NCBI GenBank assembly: GCA_029009035.1
Contig: JAQXJQ010000144.1
Location: 1 to 33,516 of the forward strand
Reading direction: 5' to 3'
Length of the DNA stretch: 33,516 bases
Source: Oscillospiraceae bacterium
Lineage (GTDB): Bacteria > Bacillota > Clostridia > Oscillospirales > Oscillospiraceae
Shown in pieces: positions 1 to 8,625 of the stretch. Numbering within the stretch: the stretch's first letter is position 1; each line of letters starts with the position of its first letter. Both the position numbers and the translations under genes were made by a program. The notes under the pieces are model-generated. The model saw nothing but the letters and a program-made list of their open reading frames with translations. It was not told the origin of the DNA and made no database searches.

Positions 1-554
1 GCCACCGTGTCCTTCACCAGTTTGACCTGCACCGGGGCGGGGGAGAGGTCAGCCAGGGAAATCTCCCGCAGCTTCAGCCGGTACCGCCCGGCCTGGTCAA
101 ACTGGGAGAGGATGATGGGAACGGCTTCCCGCAGGGCCACGATCTGGGCCGCCGCTTCCCCCACCAGGAGATCCCCCACCTTTTCCCGGGTCAGGCCAAT
201 GCCCATGAGGCCCCCCAGAATGTCCCGGTGGGACAGCTCCGCCCCCGGCGGGAAGGCGGCCTCCACAGCCCCCAGCTCCTCCGAGGCGTCCCAATCCTCC
301 GGCTCCTGCCAATCGGGGAGAAAGGCGCACACGGTGCGCTCCGCCCCCTCATACCCGCCGCAGAACAGGCATTTCGGGTGCCCGCAGTGTGCCAGCAGCG
401 GCTCCACGGCAGCCCGCTGGGCCGGGGTGAGAAACTGGGTCACACAGGGGATGGAGCGGCTCTGCGCCCGCTCCATCCGGTCCAATACCCGGGCCAGCAC
501 CAACCGCTCCTCCGGGTCTTTGGAGAATTTGTTTAAAAGCTCGGTCTTATTCAT
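1..554 (-). CDS. ylmH: YlmH-like S4-domain RNA-binding protein, 3' end cut by window edge
   Basis: The reading frame starts at ATG 554 (minus strand) and runs off the window after 184 codons, so the expected C-terminal S4 RNA-binding domain is mostly unseen. Visible family features are the block GGYEGAERTVCAFLPD near residues 65-80 and the block SHRDILGGLMGIGLTREKVGDLLV (positions about 112-135), which are hallmarks of YlmH proteins. Known biology: YlmH is a small RNA-binding protein found near division genes in Firmicutes and linked to rescue of stalled 50S-peptidyl-tRNA complexes. The start codon overlaps the last 8 bases of the upstream ABC exporter gene, and the ribosome binding site is weak, so translational coupling is likely. 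The usual division neighbours (sepF, ylmG, divIVA) are not in view. The family call is fairly sure; the function follows from the family. Confidence 0.8.
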   Translation of the reverse strand, partial: MNKTELLNKFSKDPEERLVLARVLDRMERAQSRSIPCVTQFLTPAQRAAVEPLLAHCGHPKCLFCGGYEGAERTVCAFLPDWQEPEDWDASEELGAVEAAFPPGAELSHRDILGGLMGIGLTREKVGDLLVGEAAAQIVALREAVPIILSQFDQAGRYRLKLREISLADLSPAPVQVKLVKDTV

Positions 555-2301
555 GGGCACTCACGCTCTTCTGGGCGTTGTAAAGCCGGGCATACTCCCC
601 GCCGGCGGCCAACAGCTGCTCATGGGTGCCCTCCTCCACGATGCGGTTGTCGTCCACCACGATGATGCGGTGGGCGCTGCGGATGGTGGACAGGCGGTGG
701 GCGATGATGATGGTGGTGCGGCCACGGGCCAGCTCGTCAAAGGCGCTCTGGATGCGGGCCTCGGTGACCGAGTCCAGGGCGGAGGTGGCCTCATCCAAGA
801 TCAGGATGGGGGGATTTTTCAGGAAGATGCGGGCGATGGAGATGCGCTGCTTCTGCCCGCCGGAGAGCATGACCCCCCGCTCGCCCACATAGGTATCAAA
901 CCCGTCGGGCATGGCCATGATGTCGTCGTAGATCTCCGCCCTCCGGGCGGCCTCCACGATCTCGGCCTCGGTGGCGTCGGGCTTGCCGTAGCGGATATTG
1001 TCCAGCACGGTGCCCGCAAAGAGGAACACGTCCTGCTGCACGATGCCGATGCTGCGGCGCAGGGAGTGCTGCTTCACATCCCGCACATCCCTGCCGTCCA
1101 CCAAAATCCGTCCGCCGGTGACATCGTAAAATCGGGGGATGAGCTGGCACAGGGTGGATTTTCCGCCGCCGGAGGGGCCAACCACCGCCAGGGTCTCGCC
1201 GGCCTCCACATGGATGGACACATGGTCCAGCACCTCCTCCCCCTCGTCATAGTGGAAGCAGACGTCGTCAATGAGGATGTCGCCCCTGGCGGTATCCATC
1301 TCCACCGCGCCCTCCCGGTCCCGCACCGCAGGCTCCATGCGCATGATCTCTACAAAGCGCTTGAAGCCCGCCATGCCGTTGAGATACTGCTCCACAAAGG
1401 CGGAGAGCTTGCGGATGGGACTCAGAAAGGTGGAGATGTACAGGGAGAAGGTCACCAGATCCACCAGGGTCATCTCGCCCCGCATGATATAATAGCCGCC
1501 CATGCCCACCGCCAGCACATTCATCACCGGCAGGGCAAACTCCAGCCCGGAGTGGTAGATGGCCATGGCCTTGTAATAGCCGCGCTTGGCCCCCTTGAAC
1601 CGCTCGTTGGAAGCACCGAACTTGGCGCTCTCCTCCCCCTCGTTGGCGAAGGCTTTGGCGGTGCGCATCCCGGAGATGGAGGACTCCAGCTGGCCGTTGA
1701 TGCCCGCCATGGTCTGCTTCACCTCCGAAGAGGCATCCATCATGCGCCGGCGCTGGAGAATGGTGAAGAGGGCGAACACAGGCACCACGGCAAAGACGAT
1801 GAGGGCCAGACGCCAATGGATGGACAGCATGAAGCACAGCGCGCCCACCAGCGTCACCACGGAAATGAGCAGATCCTCCGGCCCGTGGTGGGACAGCTCC
1901 GTGATCTCAAAGAGGTCGGTGGTGGCCCGGCTCATGAGCTGGCCGGTACGGTTCTTGTCAAAGAAGGAGAAGGACATATCCTGCATATGGCCAAAGAGGT
2001 CCCGGCGCATATCCGCCTCCAGCCGCACGCCCATCATGTGGCCCAGATAGGTGACCACAAACTGCATCAGCGCCCGAAGGCCGTAGAACACCAGCAGCAG
2101 CGCCATGACGGCGAAAAACGCGCCGAACATATTTTTGGGCAGCAGCTCGTTGAGGGCCAGACGGCTGCCGAAGGGGAAGATCAGGTCTACGGCGGAAATG
2201 CCCACGGCGCAGATCATATCCAGAATAAACAGCTTCAGGTGGGGCTTATAATAAGAGCAGAAGATGCGCAGATATCCCCTTTGAAAGCGTTGATTTTCCA
2301 T
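547..2301 (-). CDS. ABC exporter, fused membrane and ATPase domains (584 aa)
   Basis: This is a half-size exporter with an N-terminal six-helix transmembrane domain (about residues 20-310) and a C-terminal ATPase; it would work as a dimer in the cytoplasmic membrane. ATPase motifs are clear: Walker A GPSGGGKST near 375, signature LSGGQKQR near 478, Walker B ILILDEATSALD near 493-505, and the H-loop IIIAHRLST. The layout matches the MsbA/LmrA/YknU-type multidrug or lipid exporter class, and the substrate cannot be read from sequence. An in-frame ATG 24 bases upstream exists, but the AAAAGGAG site sits 8 bases before ATG 2301, so that start is preferred. A textbook promoter lies just upstream, and the gene overlaps ylmH by 8 bases. 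A single exporter of this kind can be a homodimer; no partner half-transporter is adjacent. Confidence 0.93.
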   Translation of the reverse strand: MENQRFQRGYLRIFCSYYKPHLKLFILDMICAVGISAVDLIFPFGSRLALNELLPKNMFGAFFAVMALLLVFYGLRALMQFVVTYLGHMMGVRLEADMRRDLFGHMQDMSFSFFDKNRTGQLMSRATTDLFEITELSHHGPEDLLISVVTLVGALCFMLSIHWRLALIVFAVVPVFALFTILQRRRMMDASSEVKQTMAGINGQLESSISGMRTAKAFANEGEESAKFGASNERFKGAKRGYYKAMAIYHSGLEFALPVMNVLAVGMGGYYIMRGEMTLVDLVTFSLYISTFLSPIRKLSAFVEQYLNGMAGFKRFVEIMRMEPAVRDREGAVEMDTARGDILIDDVCFHYDEGEEVLDHVSIHVEAGETLAVVGPSGGGKSTLCQLIPRFYDVTGGRILVDGRDVRDVKQHSLRRSIGIVQQDVFLFAGTVLDNIRYGKPDATEAEIVEAARRAEIYDDIMAMPDGFDTYVGERGVMLSGGQKQRISIARIFLKNPPILILDEATSALDSVTEARIQSAFDELARGRTTIIIAHRLSTIRSAHRIIVVDDNRIVEEGTHEQLLAAGGEYARLYNAQKSVSAHE

Positions 2302-2334
2302 AACAACGGCTCCTTTTTGTATCATTAAAAAAGT

Positions 2335-2363
2335 ATTATACCCAACTGATTTGGGCTTGTCAA
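2335..2363 (-). promoter_or_regulatory. Consensus sigma-A promoter for the ABC exporter
   Basis: On the minus strand TTGACA (2363-2358) is followed by a 17-base spacer and TATAAT (2340-2335), a perfect match to the vegetative consensus in both boxes and in spacing. Transcription would start near 2328 and leave a short leader of about 27 bases before the exporter ATG at 2301. The -35 box overlaps that of the divergent promoter for the AEC gene. Confidence 0.88.
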
Positions 2364-2386
2364 ATCCATCCCGGAGGTCTTATAAT
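2357..2386 (+). promoter_or_regulatory. Divergent sigma-A promoter for the AEC transporter operon
   Basis: TTGTCA (2357-2362), an 18-base spacer and TATAAT (2381-2386) give a good plus-strand promoter. It would start transcription near 2393, about 33 bases before the AEC start codon. The -35 box is the same double-stranded segment as the -35 of the leftward promoter, so the two are arranged back to back. Confidence 0.75.
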
Positions 2387-2425
2387 GCTGGTGTACAAAC
2401 ATTTCCCGAAAGAGAGGCCCAAGCA

Positions 2426-3352
2426 ATGATCCACAGTCTGGTGGTGGTGGGAGGCAGCGTGCTGACGCTGTTTCTGATCATGTCCGTCGGTTTTATCCTT
2501 GCCAAAAAGCAATTAATGGGCGAAAAGACCCTGTCCCAGCTGTCCACCCTGCTGCTCAGCGTGGTGGCTCCCGCGCTGGTCATCGACTGTTTTCAGGTGG
2601 AGCGCACCGCCGACGCGGTGCGGGAGCTGCTCATCGCCGCCGCCGCGCTGGCGGGCACCTACGCCCTTTACATCATCCTCGCCCGTTTCCTCTTCCGCCG
2701 CGCGCCGGAGCAGGCCCGGGGCGTGCTGCGCTTCGCCGTCATCTACGGCAACACCGGGTTCATGGGCGTCCCCCTCATCCAGGCCACCTTGGGCAGCGAG
2801 GCCATGCTGGCCACGGTGGTGTCTCTGGTGGTGTTCAATGTGCTGGTGTGGACCCAGGGGATCAGCCTCATCGGCGGCAAAGGTCACCGTGTGGGCCTCA
2901 AAAAGGTCCTGCTGAACCCCGCGGTCATCGGCTTTGTCATCGCCCTCGTCCTCTATGCCACCGGCTTTGCCCTCCCCGGCCCCGTGGCCTCCGCCGTCCA
3001 CTATGTGGGCAATCTGAACACCCCCCTGGCCATGATCGTCATTGGCGGGCAGATGGCCGGCGCCGACTTCAGAAAGGTCATCCGTGACCGCCGTTTGTAT
3101 GCCGCGTCGGCCCTCAAGCTCATCGGCGTGCCGGTCCTCACCGCCCTGGTGCTGCTGCCCTTCTCCATCTCCCCCCTCACCTATTCCGCCGTTGTCATCC
3201 TGTCCGCCTGTCCCACGGCGGGTGCCACCGGCCTGTTCAGCCAGATGCTGGGCAAGGACACCGAGCTGGCCGCGGGACAGGTCACTCTGTCCACCCTGCT
3301 GTGCATCGTCACCCTGCCCATCATGGCGGCGCTGGCCCAGGCGCTGGCCTGA
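2426..3352 (+). CDS. AEC (auxin efflux carrier-like) family transporter (308 aa)
   Basis: This is a very hydrophobic protein with about ten predicted membrane helices in two five-helix halves, the normal size and layout for the bacterial Mem_trans/AEC family. The conserved NTGFMGVPL block near residues 109-117 and the C-terminal ACPTAGATGLFSQML block near 265-280 support the family. Bacterial members export or exchange organic acids such as malate; the substrate here is unknown. I chose ATG 2426 because AGAGAGG lies about 9 bases upstream and the protein then begins directly before the first helix; an upstream in-frame ATG would start inside the promoter. It is first in a rightward gene series leading into comEC and holA. 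Confidence 0.88.
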   Translation: MIHSLVVVGGSVLTLFLIMSVGFILAKKQLMGEKTLSQLSTLLLSVVAPALVIDCFQVERTADAVRELLIAAAALAGTYALYIILARFLFRRAPEQARGVLRFAVIYGNTGFMGVPLIQATLGSEAMLATVVSLVVFNVLVWTQGISLIGGKGHRVGLKKVLLNPAVIGFVIALVLYATGFALPGPVASAVHYVGNLNTPLAMIVIGGQMAGADFRKVIRDRRLYAASALKLIGVPVLTALVLLPFSISPLTYSAVVILSACPTAGATGLFSQMLGKDTELAAGQVTLSTLLCIVTLPIMAALAQALA

Positions 3353-3391
3353 CAGCCGATCCTCCCCATGCCCGAGAAAGGAGCCCATATC

Positions 3392-4555
3392 ATGGATCAC
3401 GATCTCTTATCCTGGCCGGAGCGCGGCCGCCTCTGGCTGCGTCTGGGCATCCGGGTGCTCCTCACCGTGGCCGCCGTTCTCCTGGTGGTCTACGGGGTGA
3501 TCCCCCTGGTGTACCTGCTGCTCCCCTTTGTGCTGGGGCTCGTGGTAGCATGGGTGCTCAACCCCGCGGTGCGCTGGCTGCAGCGCAGGCTCTCCATCTC
3601 CCGCAAGGTGATCTCCCTGGTGGTCATCGCCCTCATCTTCTGTATTTTGGGCGGCGCCCTCTTCGGCCTTTTATGGGCGGCGGTCAGCGAGGTGCGTAAC
3701 CTCTTCATCAACTGGGACGCGGTGACCGACGCCTTCCTCGCCATGCTGAGCAACGTGAACGGCTGGATCGAAGGGCTGGCCCGCTTCCTCCCCGATGGGG
3801 TGAACCTCAGTCTGGACAGTCTGTTCACCTCCCTGGCCGGATGGGTGCAGAGTCTGGACATCTCCGGATGGCTGACAAATCTCGCCGGCAGGGCGCCCTC
3901 GCTGGTGTCCGGCGTGTCCGGCTTCGTGGTGGGCGTCATCGTGTTCCTCATGGCCAGCTACTTCATCACCGGCGACTACCCCCGCCTCCGCTTCCTGATC
4001 ACCGACCGGATGCCCGCCGATGTGCGGAAGTTCTGGGGCTCGGTGCGCACCATCTTCATGGAGGCCTTCGGCGGCTATCTCAAAAGCCAGCTCATCCTCA
4101 CCCTGGGCGTGTTCGTGATCCTCTCCGTGGGCTTTACCGTCACCGGCCAGTCCTACGGCCTGGTGCTGGCGGGCACCCTGTCGGTGCTGGACTTCATCCC
4201 CATCATCGGCTCGGGCACCGTCATGGTGCCCTGGATGGTCATTGACATCATCACCGGCGAATACGGCCACGCCGTGGGCTTCGCCGTCATCTGGGGCCTG
4301 GTGGTCCTCTTCCGCCGGGTGGCGGAGCCAAAGATCCTGGGCGATCAGACCGGCCTGTCCCCCATCCTGTCCCTGCTGGGCATCTACGCCGGTATGCGTC
4401 TGGGCGGCGTGCCCGGCATGATCGTGGGCCCGCTGCTCATTCTGGTGTGCATCAATCTGGCCAAGCTGGGCATTTTCCGCCCCGTGGCCAACGACCTCAC
4501 CCTGGCCTTCCACGACGTGCGGGCCATCCTGCGGCAGGACCAAAAGAAAAGCTGA
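3392..4555 (+). CDS. AI-2E / YtvI-like integral membrane protein (387 aa)
   Basis: This is a membrane protein of the AI-2E transporter superfamily. It has hydrophobic segments at about 20-45, 45-65 and 70-95, a long amphipathic middle stretch (about 100-175), then further helices to the end. Typical blocks are DFIPIIGSGTVMVPW (about 268-282) and GLSPILSLLGIYAGMRLGG near 320-340, ending in IVGPLLILV. The last block resembles the sporulation protein YtvI more than the TqsA/AI-2 exporters. Members are proposed exporters or ion antiporters, and YtvI homologues occur in spore formers. AAGGAG is 8 bases upstream of ATG 3392; an ATG 24 bases earlier lacks a site. The gap to the AEC gene is 39 bases, so co-transcription is likely. 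Which subfamily it belongs to is uncertain. Confidence 0.82.
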   Translation: MDHDLLSWPERGRLWLRLGIRVLLTVAAVLLVVYGVIPLVYLLLPFVLGLVVAWVLNPAVRWLQRRLSISRKVISLVVIALIFCILGGALFGLLWAAVSEVRNLFINWDAVTDAFLAMLSNVNGWIEGLARFLPDGVNLSLDSLFTSLAGWVQSLDISGWLTNLAGRAPSLVSGVSGFVVGVIVFLMASYFITGDYPRLRFLITDRMPADVRKFWGSVRTIFMEAFGGYLKSQLILTLGVFVILSVGFTVTGQSYGLVLAGTLSVLDFIPIIGSGTVMVPWMVIDIITGEYGHAVGFAVIWGLVVLFRRVAEPKILGDQTGLSPILSLLGIYAGMRLGGVPGMIVGPLLILVCINLAKLGIFRPVANDLTLAFHDVRAILRQDQKKS

Positions 4556-4597
4556 CCCCCGAAAAAACGGTAAACCCGAGAGGAGGCGAGGGCCGGG

Positions 4598-6907
4598 ATG
4601 CGAAAGCTGGCTTGGTTTGCAGGCGGCTTCGCCGCGGCCTGCCTCCTCTCTTGCCTGTCCTTCGGCGGCGCCGGCGCCGCCGCTGTGTGCGCCCTGTTCG
4701 CCCTCGCCATGGCCCTCCCCCTCCGCCGCCTGCCCAAAAGGCTGTTCGAGCTTTTTCGCCGGGGCGCGGTGCTCTGTCTGGGCGGCGCCCTGGCCTTCCT
4801 CTGGTGCGTGGGCTATTCCGCCCTGTTCCGCGCCCCCGCCGAAGCCCTGGCGGGGACCGCCCCCACCCTCACCGGCGAGGTGACCTCCTACCCGGAGTCC
4901 AACGCCATCGGCGGATACAGCCTCATGTTCCGCCCCGACGGCGGTCTGCGCTCCCCCGACATTCAACTCAACGTCTCCCCGGACTGGGGCGGACTCACCC
5001 CCGGCGACCGGGTATCCTGCACGCCGCGGCTCGTCTGCGCCGACAAGCTGTTCGGCGAGGAGACCTTTTACTACACCGCCCGGGGCGTATATCTGCTGGG
5101 CTACTGCCACGAACCCCCTCACCTTCTCTCCCGGGGCGGCGACCCTCTGCGCTATCTGCCCCAGCGGTGCGCCCGCGCGCTGAAGCGGGGCATTGATGCC
5201 GCCTTTGACAGCCAAAGCGCCCCTCTGGCCGCGGCGGTCTGTCTGGGCGACACCGACGCTCTGTCCGAGGGCGCCTACTCCGACCTCAGCCGGGCAGGAC
5301 TGCTGCACACAACGGCGGTGTCCGGAATGCACATCAGCTTTCTCAGCGCACTGGGGCTTTTCCTGTGCCGGGGGCGGCGGAAGGCCGCCGTCGCCCTCAT
5401 CCCCCTGCTGCTGTTTTATGCCCTGATGACCGGCGCCTCCCCCTCCGCCGTCCGCGCCGTCATCATGCAGTGCGCCCTGCTCTCCGCGCCCCTGGCCCGT
5501 CGGGAGGCCGACCCGCCCACCTCTCTGGGCCTTGCGGCCCTCATTTTGCTCCTGCTCAACCCATTTTCCGCCGCCGGCACCGGGCTGCAGCTGTCCTTTT
5601 GCGCGGTGGCGGGCATTCTCCTCTGCTCCGCCCGGCTGAGCCGGGCCATGATCCGGCCCGTCTCCTTCCGCCTGCGAAACAGCGGACGGATGGGCCGCAT
5701 CCTTCTCGCCCTCTACCGGTTCGCGGCGGTGAACATCGCGGTGACCCTGGGCGCCATGGTCTTTACCCTGCCCCTCTCCTGCCTCCGCTTCGGCCGCATC
5801 TCCCTCTGCGCGCCCCTCTCGGTGCTGCTCACCCAGTGGGCGGTGACCGCGCTCATGGTGGGGGCGCTGTTCGTGGGCGGGCTTGCCGCCCTGCTCCCCG
5901 GGGCAATGGTCATCCCGGGGCAGGTGTTCGGCCTGTTGGCCCGCTACATCCTTTGGGTCAGCCGGGTGGTGAGCGCATGGCGCTTTTCCGGCATCACCGC
6001 GGACAATCTCTACTTCCGCCTATGGCTGGCGGCGGTCTACCTGCTTCTCGCCGCCGCACTGCTGGGCCGCTCCCTCCGCCGGGGACTGGCGGTCATCCCC
6101 TGCGCGGCGGCACTTCTTGCCCTTTGCGTGGCGCTCAACGCCCGCAGTGTGGGGCGCAGCGACCTCACCGTCACCGCCCTGGATGTGGGTCAGGGCGCCG
6201 CCGCCCTGTTTTTCAGCGGCGGAGACGCCGTGCTGGTGGACTGCGGCGGAAACGTATCCCTCAATGCCGGCGACCTGGCGGCGGACCATCTGGCCTCCAT
6301 GGGCAAAAAGCGGCTGGACGCTCTGATCTTCACCCATCTGGACGCGGACCACTGCAACGGCGCGTCCCAGCTCTTCCGCCGGTTGGAGGTGGGGGCGGTC
6401 TATTATCCCGCGCAATGGGAGAGCTCCGAACACTTTCCCACGCTGCGCTCCCTTGCCGCCCGGGCGGGCACGCCTCTCATCCCCATTTCCGGGGAAATCC
6501 TCTCCCTCCCCGCCGGCAAGGCGCGGTTTACCCTCTATCCCGCCCTGAGCGCGGACCTCTCCAACGAGGCGGGCCTCTTCGTGCTGTGCGAGCTGGGGCA
6601 GTTCCGCGTCCTGGCCACCGGCGACGCCGACGCCGACACCGAGCATCTGCAGCTCAAATATCACCCCCTGCCCGATATTGACCTTCTGCTGGTGGGGCAC
6701 CACGGCGCCTCCCGCTCCACGGGCGGGGAGCTGCTGGATGCCCTTCGTCCCGAACTTGCCGTCATCTCCGTGGGCTACAACGCCTACGGCCACCCCTCCG
6801 GCGAGACCCTCCTGCGGCTTCAGCAAAGCGGCTGCGCCGTCTACCGCACCGACCTTGCAGGCAATGTCACCGTTTCCGTGAAGGACGGTCTGGTCCGCAC
6901 ACCCTGA
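4598..6907 (+). CDS. comEC: ComEC/Rec2 DNA-uptake channel and metallo-hydrolase (769 aa)
   Basis: This is the full-length polytopic competence protein thought to pass single-stranded DNA through the cytoplasmic membrane. The N-terminal region (helices near 5-80 and a soluble OB-like part to about 180) is followed by the helical Competence domain (about 190-480), with the motif TTAVSGMHISFLSALG near 240-255. It ends in a beta-lactamase-fold domain (about 515-769). In the last, LDVGQGAAALFF and the metal site HLDADH (580-585) are intact, as are TGDAD and VGHHGASRSTG further on, so nuclease activity is plausible. AGGAGG lies 11 bases before the ATG. The gene is followed after 15 bases by holA, the usual comEC-holA pairing. 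comEA and comEB are not adjacent. Confidence 0.95.
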   Translation: MRKLAWFAGGFAAACLLSCLSFGGAGAAAVCALFALAMALPLRRLPKRLFELFRRGAVLCLGGALAFLWCVGYSALFRAPAEALAGTAPTLTGEVTSYPESNAIGGYSLMFRPDGGLRSPDIQLNVSPDWGGLTPGDRVSCTPRLVCADKLFGEETFYYTARGVYLLGYCHEPPHLLSRGGDPLRYLPQRCARALKRGIDAAFDSQSAPLAAAVCLGDTDALSEGAYSDLSRAGLLHTTAVSGMHISFLSALGLFLCRGRRKAAVALIPLLLFYALMTGASPSAVRAVIMQCALLSAPLARREADPPTSLGLAALILLLLNPFSAAGTGLQLSFCAVAGILLCSARLSRAMIRPVSFRLRNSGRMGRILLALYRFAAVNIAVTLGAMVFTLPLSCLRFGRISLCAPLSVLLTQWAVTALMVGALFVGGLAALLPGAMVIPGQVFGLLARYILWVSRVVSAWRFSGITADNLYFRLWLAAVYLLLAAALLGRSLRRGLAVIPCAAALLALCVALNARSVGRSDLTVTALDVGQGAAALFFSGGDAVLVDCGGNVSLNAGDLAADHLASMGKKRLDALIFTHLDADHCNGASQLFRRLEVGAVYYPAQWESSEHFPTLRSLAARAGTPLIPISGEILSLPAGKARFTLYPALSADLSNEAGLFVLCELGQFRVLATGDADADTEHLQLKYHPLPDIDLLLVGHHGASRSTGGELLDALRPELAVISVGYNAYGHPSGETLLRLQQSGCAVYRTDLAGNVTVSVKDGLVRTP

Positions 6908-6922
6908 GAAAAGAGGAATGTT

Positions 6923-7975
6923 ATGCCCCCCAAGACAAAGACCGACAACACCGCCCTGCGGGAGCTGAAGCACGCGCTGCGCGGCGGTACTCCCGGCCGG
7001 CTCTACCTCTTCCACGGGGAGGAGGCCTACCTGCGGGAGTATTATCTGGGCGAGCTGAAAAAGGCGCTGCTCCCCGAAGGGCTGGAGGATTTCAACCTCC
7101 ACACCGCCCAGGGGAAGGAGTGCTCCGCGGCCTGGATCGAGCAGGCGGTGAACTGCCTGCCCATGATGAGCAGCCGCACCCTGGTGCAGGTGACGGATTT
7201 CGACCTGTTCTCCCAGAGCGAAAAGGACCGGGAGCTGCTCTGCAGCCTGCTGTGTGACCTGCCGGAGTACTGCTGCCTGGTGTTTGTGTACGACCTGCTG
7301 CCCTACAAGGCGGACGGACGCTCCAAGCTGGCCGCCGCCTTCAAAAGCCACGGCGCCGTGGTGGATTTCCAGCGGCAGGAGCAGGGTGACCTCACCGACT
7401 GGATCTGCCGCCGGTTCAAGGCCGCCGGACACACCATCGACACCGAGGACGCCCGCTACCTCATCTTCCTGTGCGGCGACCTCATGACCAATCTGGCCTC
7501 GGAGATCGGCAAGATCGCCGCCTACGCCTCCGCCCAGCGGGTCACCCGCGCCGACATCGACGCCGTGGCCATCCCCCAGATCGACGCGGTGGTCTTTCAG
7601 ATGACCGACGCCATGGCCCACAAGAACTTTGAAAAGGCCTCCGCCGTGCTGGCCGACCTGCTCCACGCCCAGGAGCCGGGGGTCATGATCCTGTCGGTGA
7701 TGGGCAAGTACTTCCGCCAGCTCTACACCGCCCGGCTCTATCTGGACCGGGGCAAGGGACGCGCGGAATTCATGGCCCTGTGGAACATGAAAAACTCCTA
7801 CCCCGCCGACAAGCTGCTGGACGCGGCCAAGGGCTTCTCCCTGGTGTGGTGCCGCCACGCGGTGCAGCGCTGCAGCGAGACGGAGCTTGCCCTCAAGTCC
7901 AGCTACGGGCAGGACCGGGAGCTGCTGGTCTCCCTGCTCATGGAGCTGGCGGCGGGACGGAGGGCCATCCGATGA
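6923..7975 (+). CDS. holA: DNA polymerase III delta subunit (350 aa)
   Basis: This is the clamp-loader subunit that opens the beta sliding clamp. Length and the opening block LYLFHGEEAYLREYYL (about residues 28-43) fit HolA, followed by the divergent AAA+ fold and the C-terminal collar domain. Delta normally lacks a working Walker A motif and none is seen. An AGAGGAA site precedes ATG 6923. It follows comEC by 15 bases, as in many Firmicutes. Its TGA overlaps the next start codon (ATGA), so it is translationally coupled to the RNase M5-like gene rather than to rpsT, which often follows holA. Confidence 0.93.
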   Translation: MPPKTKTDNTALRELKHALRGGTPGRLYLFHGEEAYLREYYLGELKKALLPEGLEDFNLHTAQGKECSAAWIEQAVNCLPMMSSRTLVQVTDFDLFSQSEKDRELLCSLLCDLPEYCCLVFVYDLLPYKADGRSKLAAAFKSHGAVVDFQRQEQGDLTDWICRRFKAAGHTIDTEDARYLIFLCGDLMTNLASEIGKIAAYASAQRVTRADIDAVAIPQIDAVVFQMTDAMAHKNFEKASAVLADLLHAQEPGVMILSVMGKYFRQLYTARLYLDRGKGRAEFMALWNMKNSYPADKLLDAAKGFSLVWCRHAVQRCSETELALKSSYGQDRELLVSLLMELAAGRRAIR

Positions 7976-8571
7976 AACGCATCCGCGAGGCCATTCTGGT
8001 GGAAGGCCGCTATGACAAAAACACCCTGTCCCAGGTGGTGGACGCCGTCATTCTGGAGACCTCCGGCTTCGGCATCTTCAAGGATGAACAGCGTCTGGCC
8101 CTGCTGCGCAGGCTGGCGGAAAAGCAGGGGCTCATCGTCCTCACCGACTCCGACGGCGCGGGCTTTGTCATCCGCAATTACATCCGCGGCGCCATCCCCC
8201 CGGAGCAGGTGAAGCACGCCTACATCCCCGATGTGTACGGCAAGGAGCGGCGCAAGCGCGCGCCCGGCAAGGAGGGCAAGCTGGGGGTGGAGGGCATGAA
8301 GCCCCAGGTGCTGCTGGACGCCCTGATGCGGGCCGGCGCCACCGTGGAGGGGGAGGAGACCGCCGCCCCCCGGGGGGAGCTCACCCCCGCCGACCTCTAC
8401 CTGCTGGGGCTGACCGGCCGGCCGGACTCTGCCGAGCGCCGCGCCCGCCTGCTCAAAACCCTGGACCTGCCCGGGCACCTCAGCGCCAAGGCCCTGCTCA
8501 CCGTGCTCAACGCCCTCTATACCGGAGAGGAACTGGAGGAGCTTCTGAAACACATGGCCGACGCATCATAA
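7972..8571 (+). CDS. rnmV: RNase M5-like Toprim nuclease (199 aa)
   Basis: The N-terminal Toprim fold shows the catalytic glutamate in LVEGRYDK (E11) and the paired aspartates of LTDSDGAG (D59, D61). The C-terminal half, with VEGMKPQVLLDAL and ELTPADLYLLGL, matches the DUF4093 part of RNase M5. Known role: RNase M5 performs the final 5' and 3' cleavage of 5S rRNA in low-GC Gram-positives, with ribosomal protein uL18 as cofactor. Length is close to the Bacillus enzyme (about 186 aa). ATG 7972 overlaps the holA stop by 4 bases. In Bacillus, rnmV lies between the metS-tatD region and ksgA; here it is placed after holA. A small Toprim protein of another role cannot be excluded. Confidence 0.82.
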   Translation: MKRIREAILVEGRYDKNTLSQVVDAVILETSGFGIFKDEQRLALLRRLAEKQGLIVLTDSDGAGFVIRNYIRGAIPPEQVKHAYIPDVYGKERRKRAPGKEGKLGVEGMKPQVLLDALMRAGATVEGEETAAPRGELTPADLYLLGLTGRPDSAERRARLLKTLDLPGHLSAKALLTVLNALYTGEELEELLKHMADAS

Positions 8572-8608
8572 ACATGTCTCCCGCCGAAAAATCGGCGGGA
8601 GACATGTT
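8571..8608 (+). terminator. Long perfect hairpin ending the comEC-holA operon
   Basis: A 17-bp perfect stem (8571-8587 with 8592-8608) is closed by an AAAA loop and starts at the last base of the rnmV stop codon. The following bases (ATTATGT) are only moderately T-rich, so this is a terminator with a poor U-tract. It separates the operon from the gdpP promoter. Confidence 0.7.
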
Positions 8609-8625
8609 ATTATGTCCCAAACTCC

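Noticed and set aside
7..2328. Rightward 773-codon open frame opposite the ABC exporter
   Set aside because: It is in codon register with the exporter on the other strand, has low-complexity His/Gly/Asp-rich translation, and has no ribosome binding site. It is a shadow caused by codon bias.
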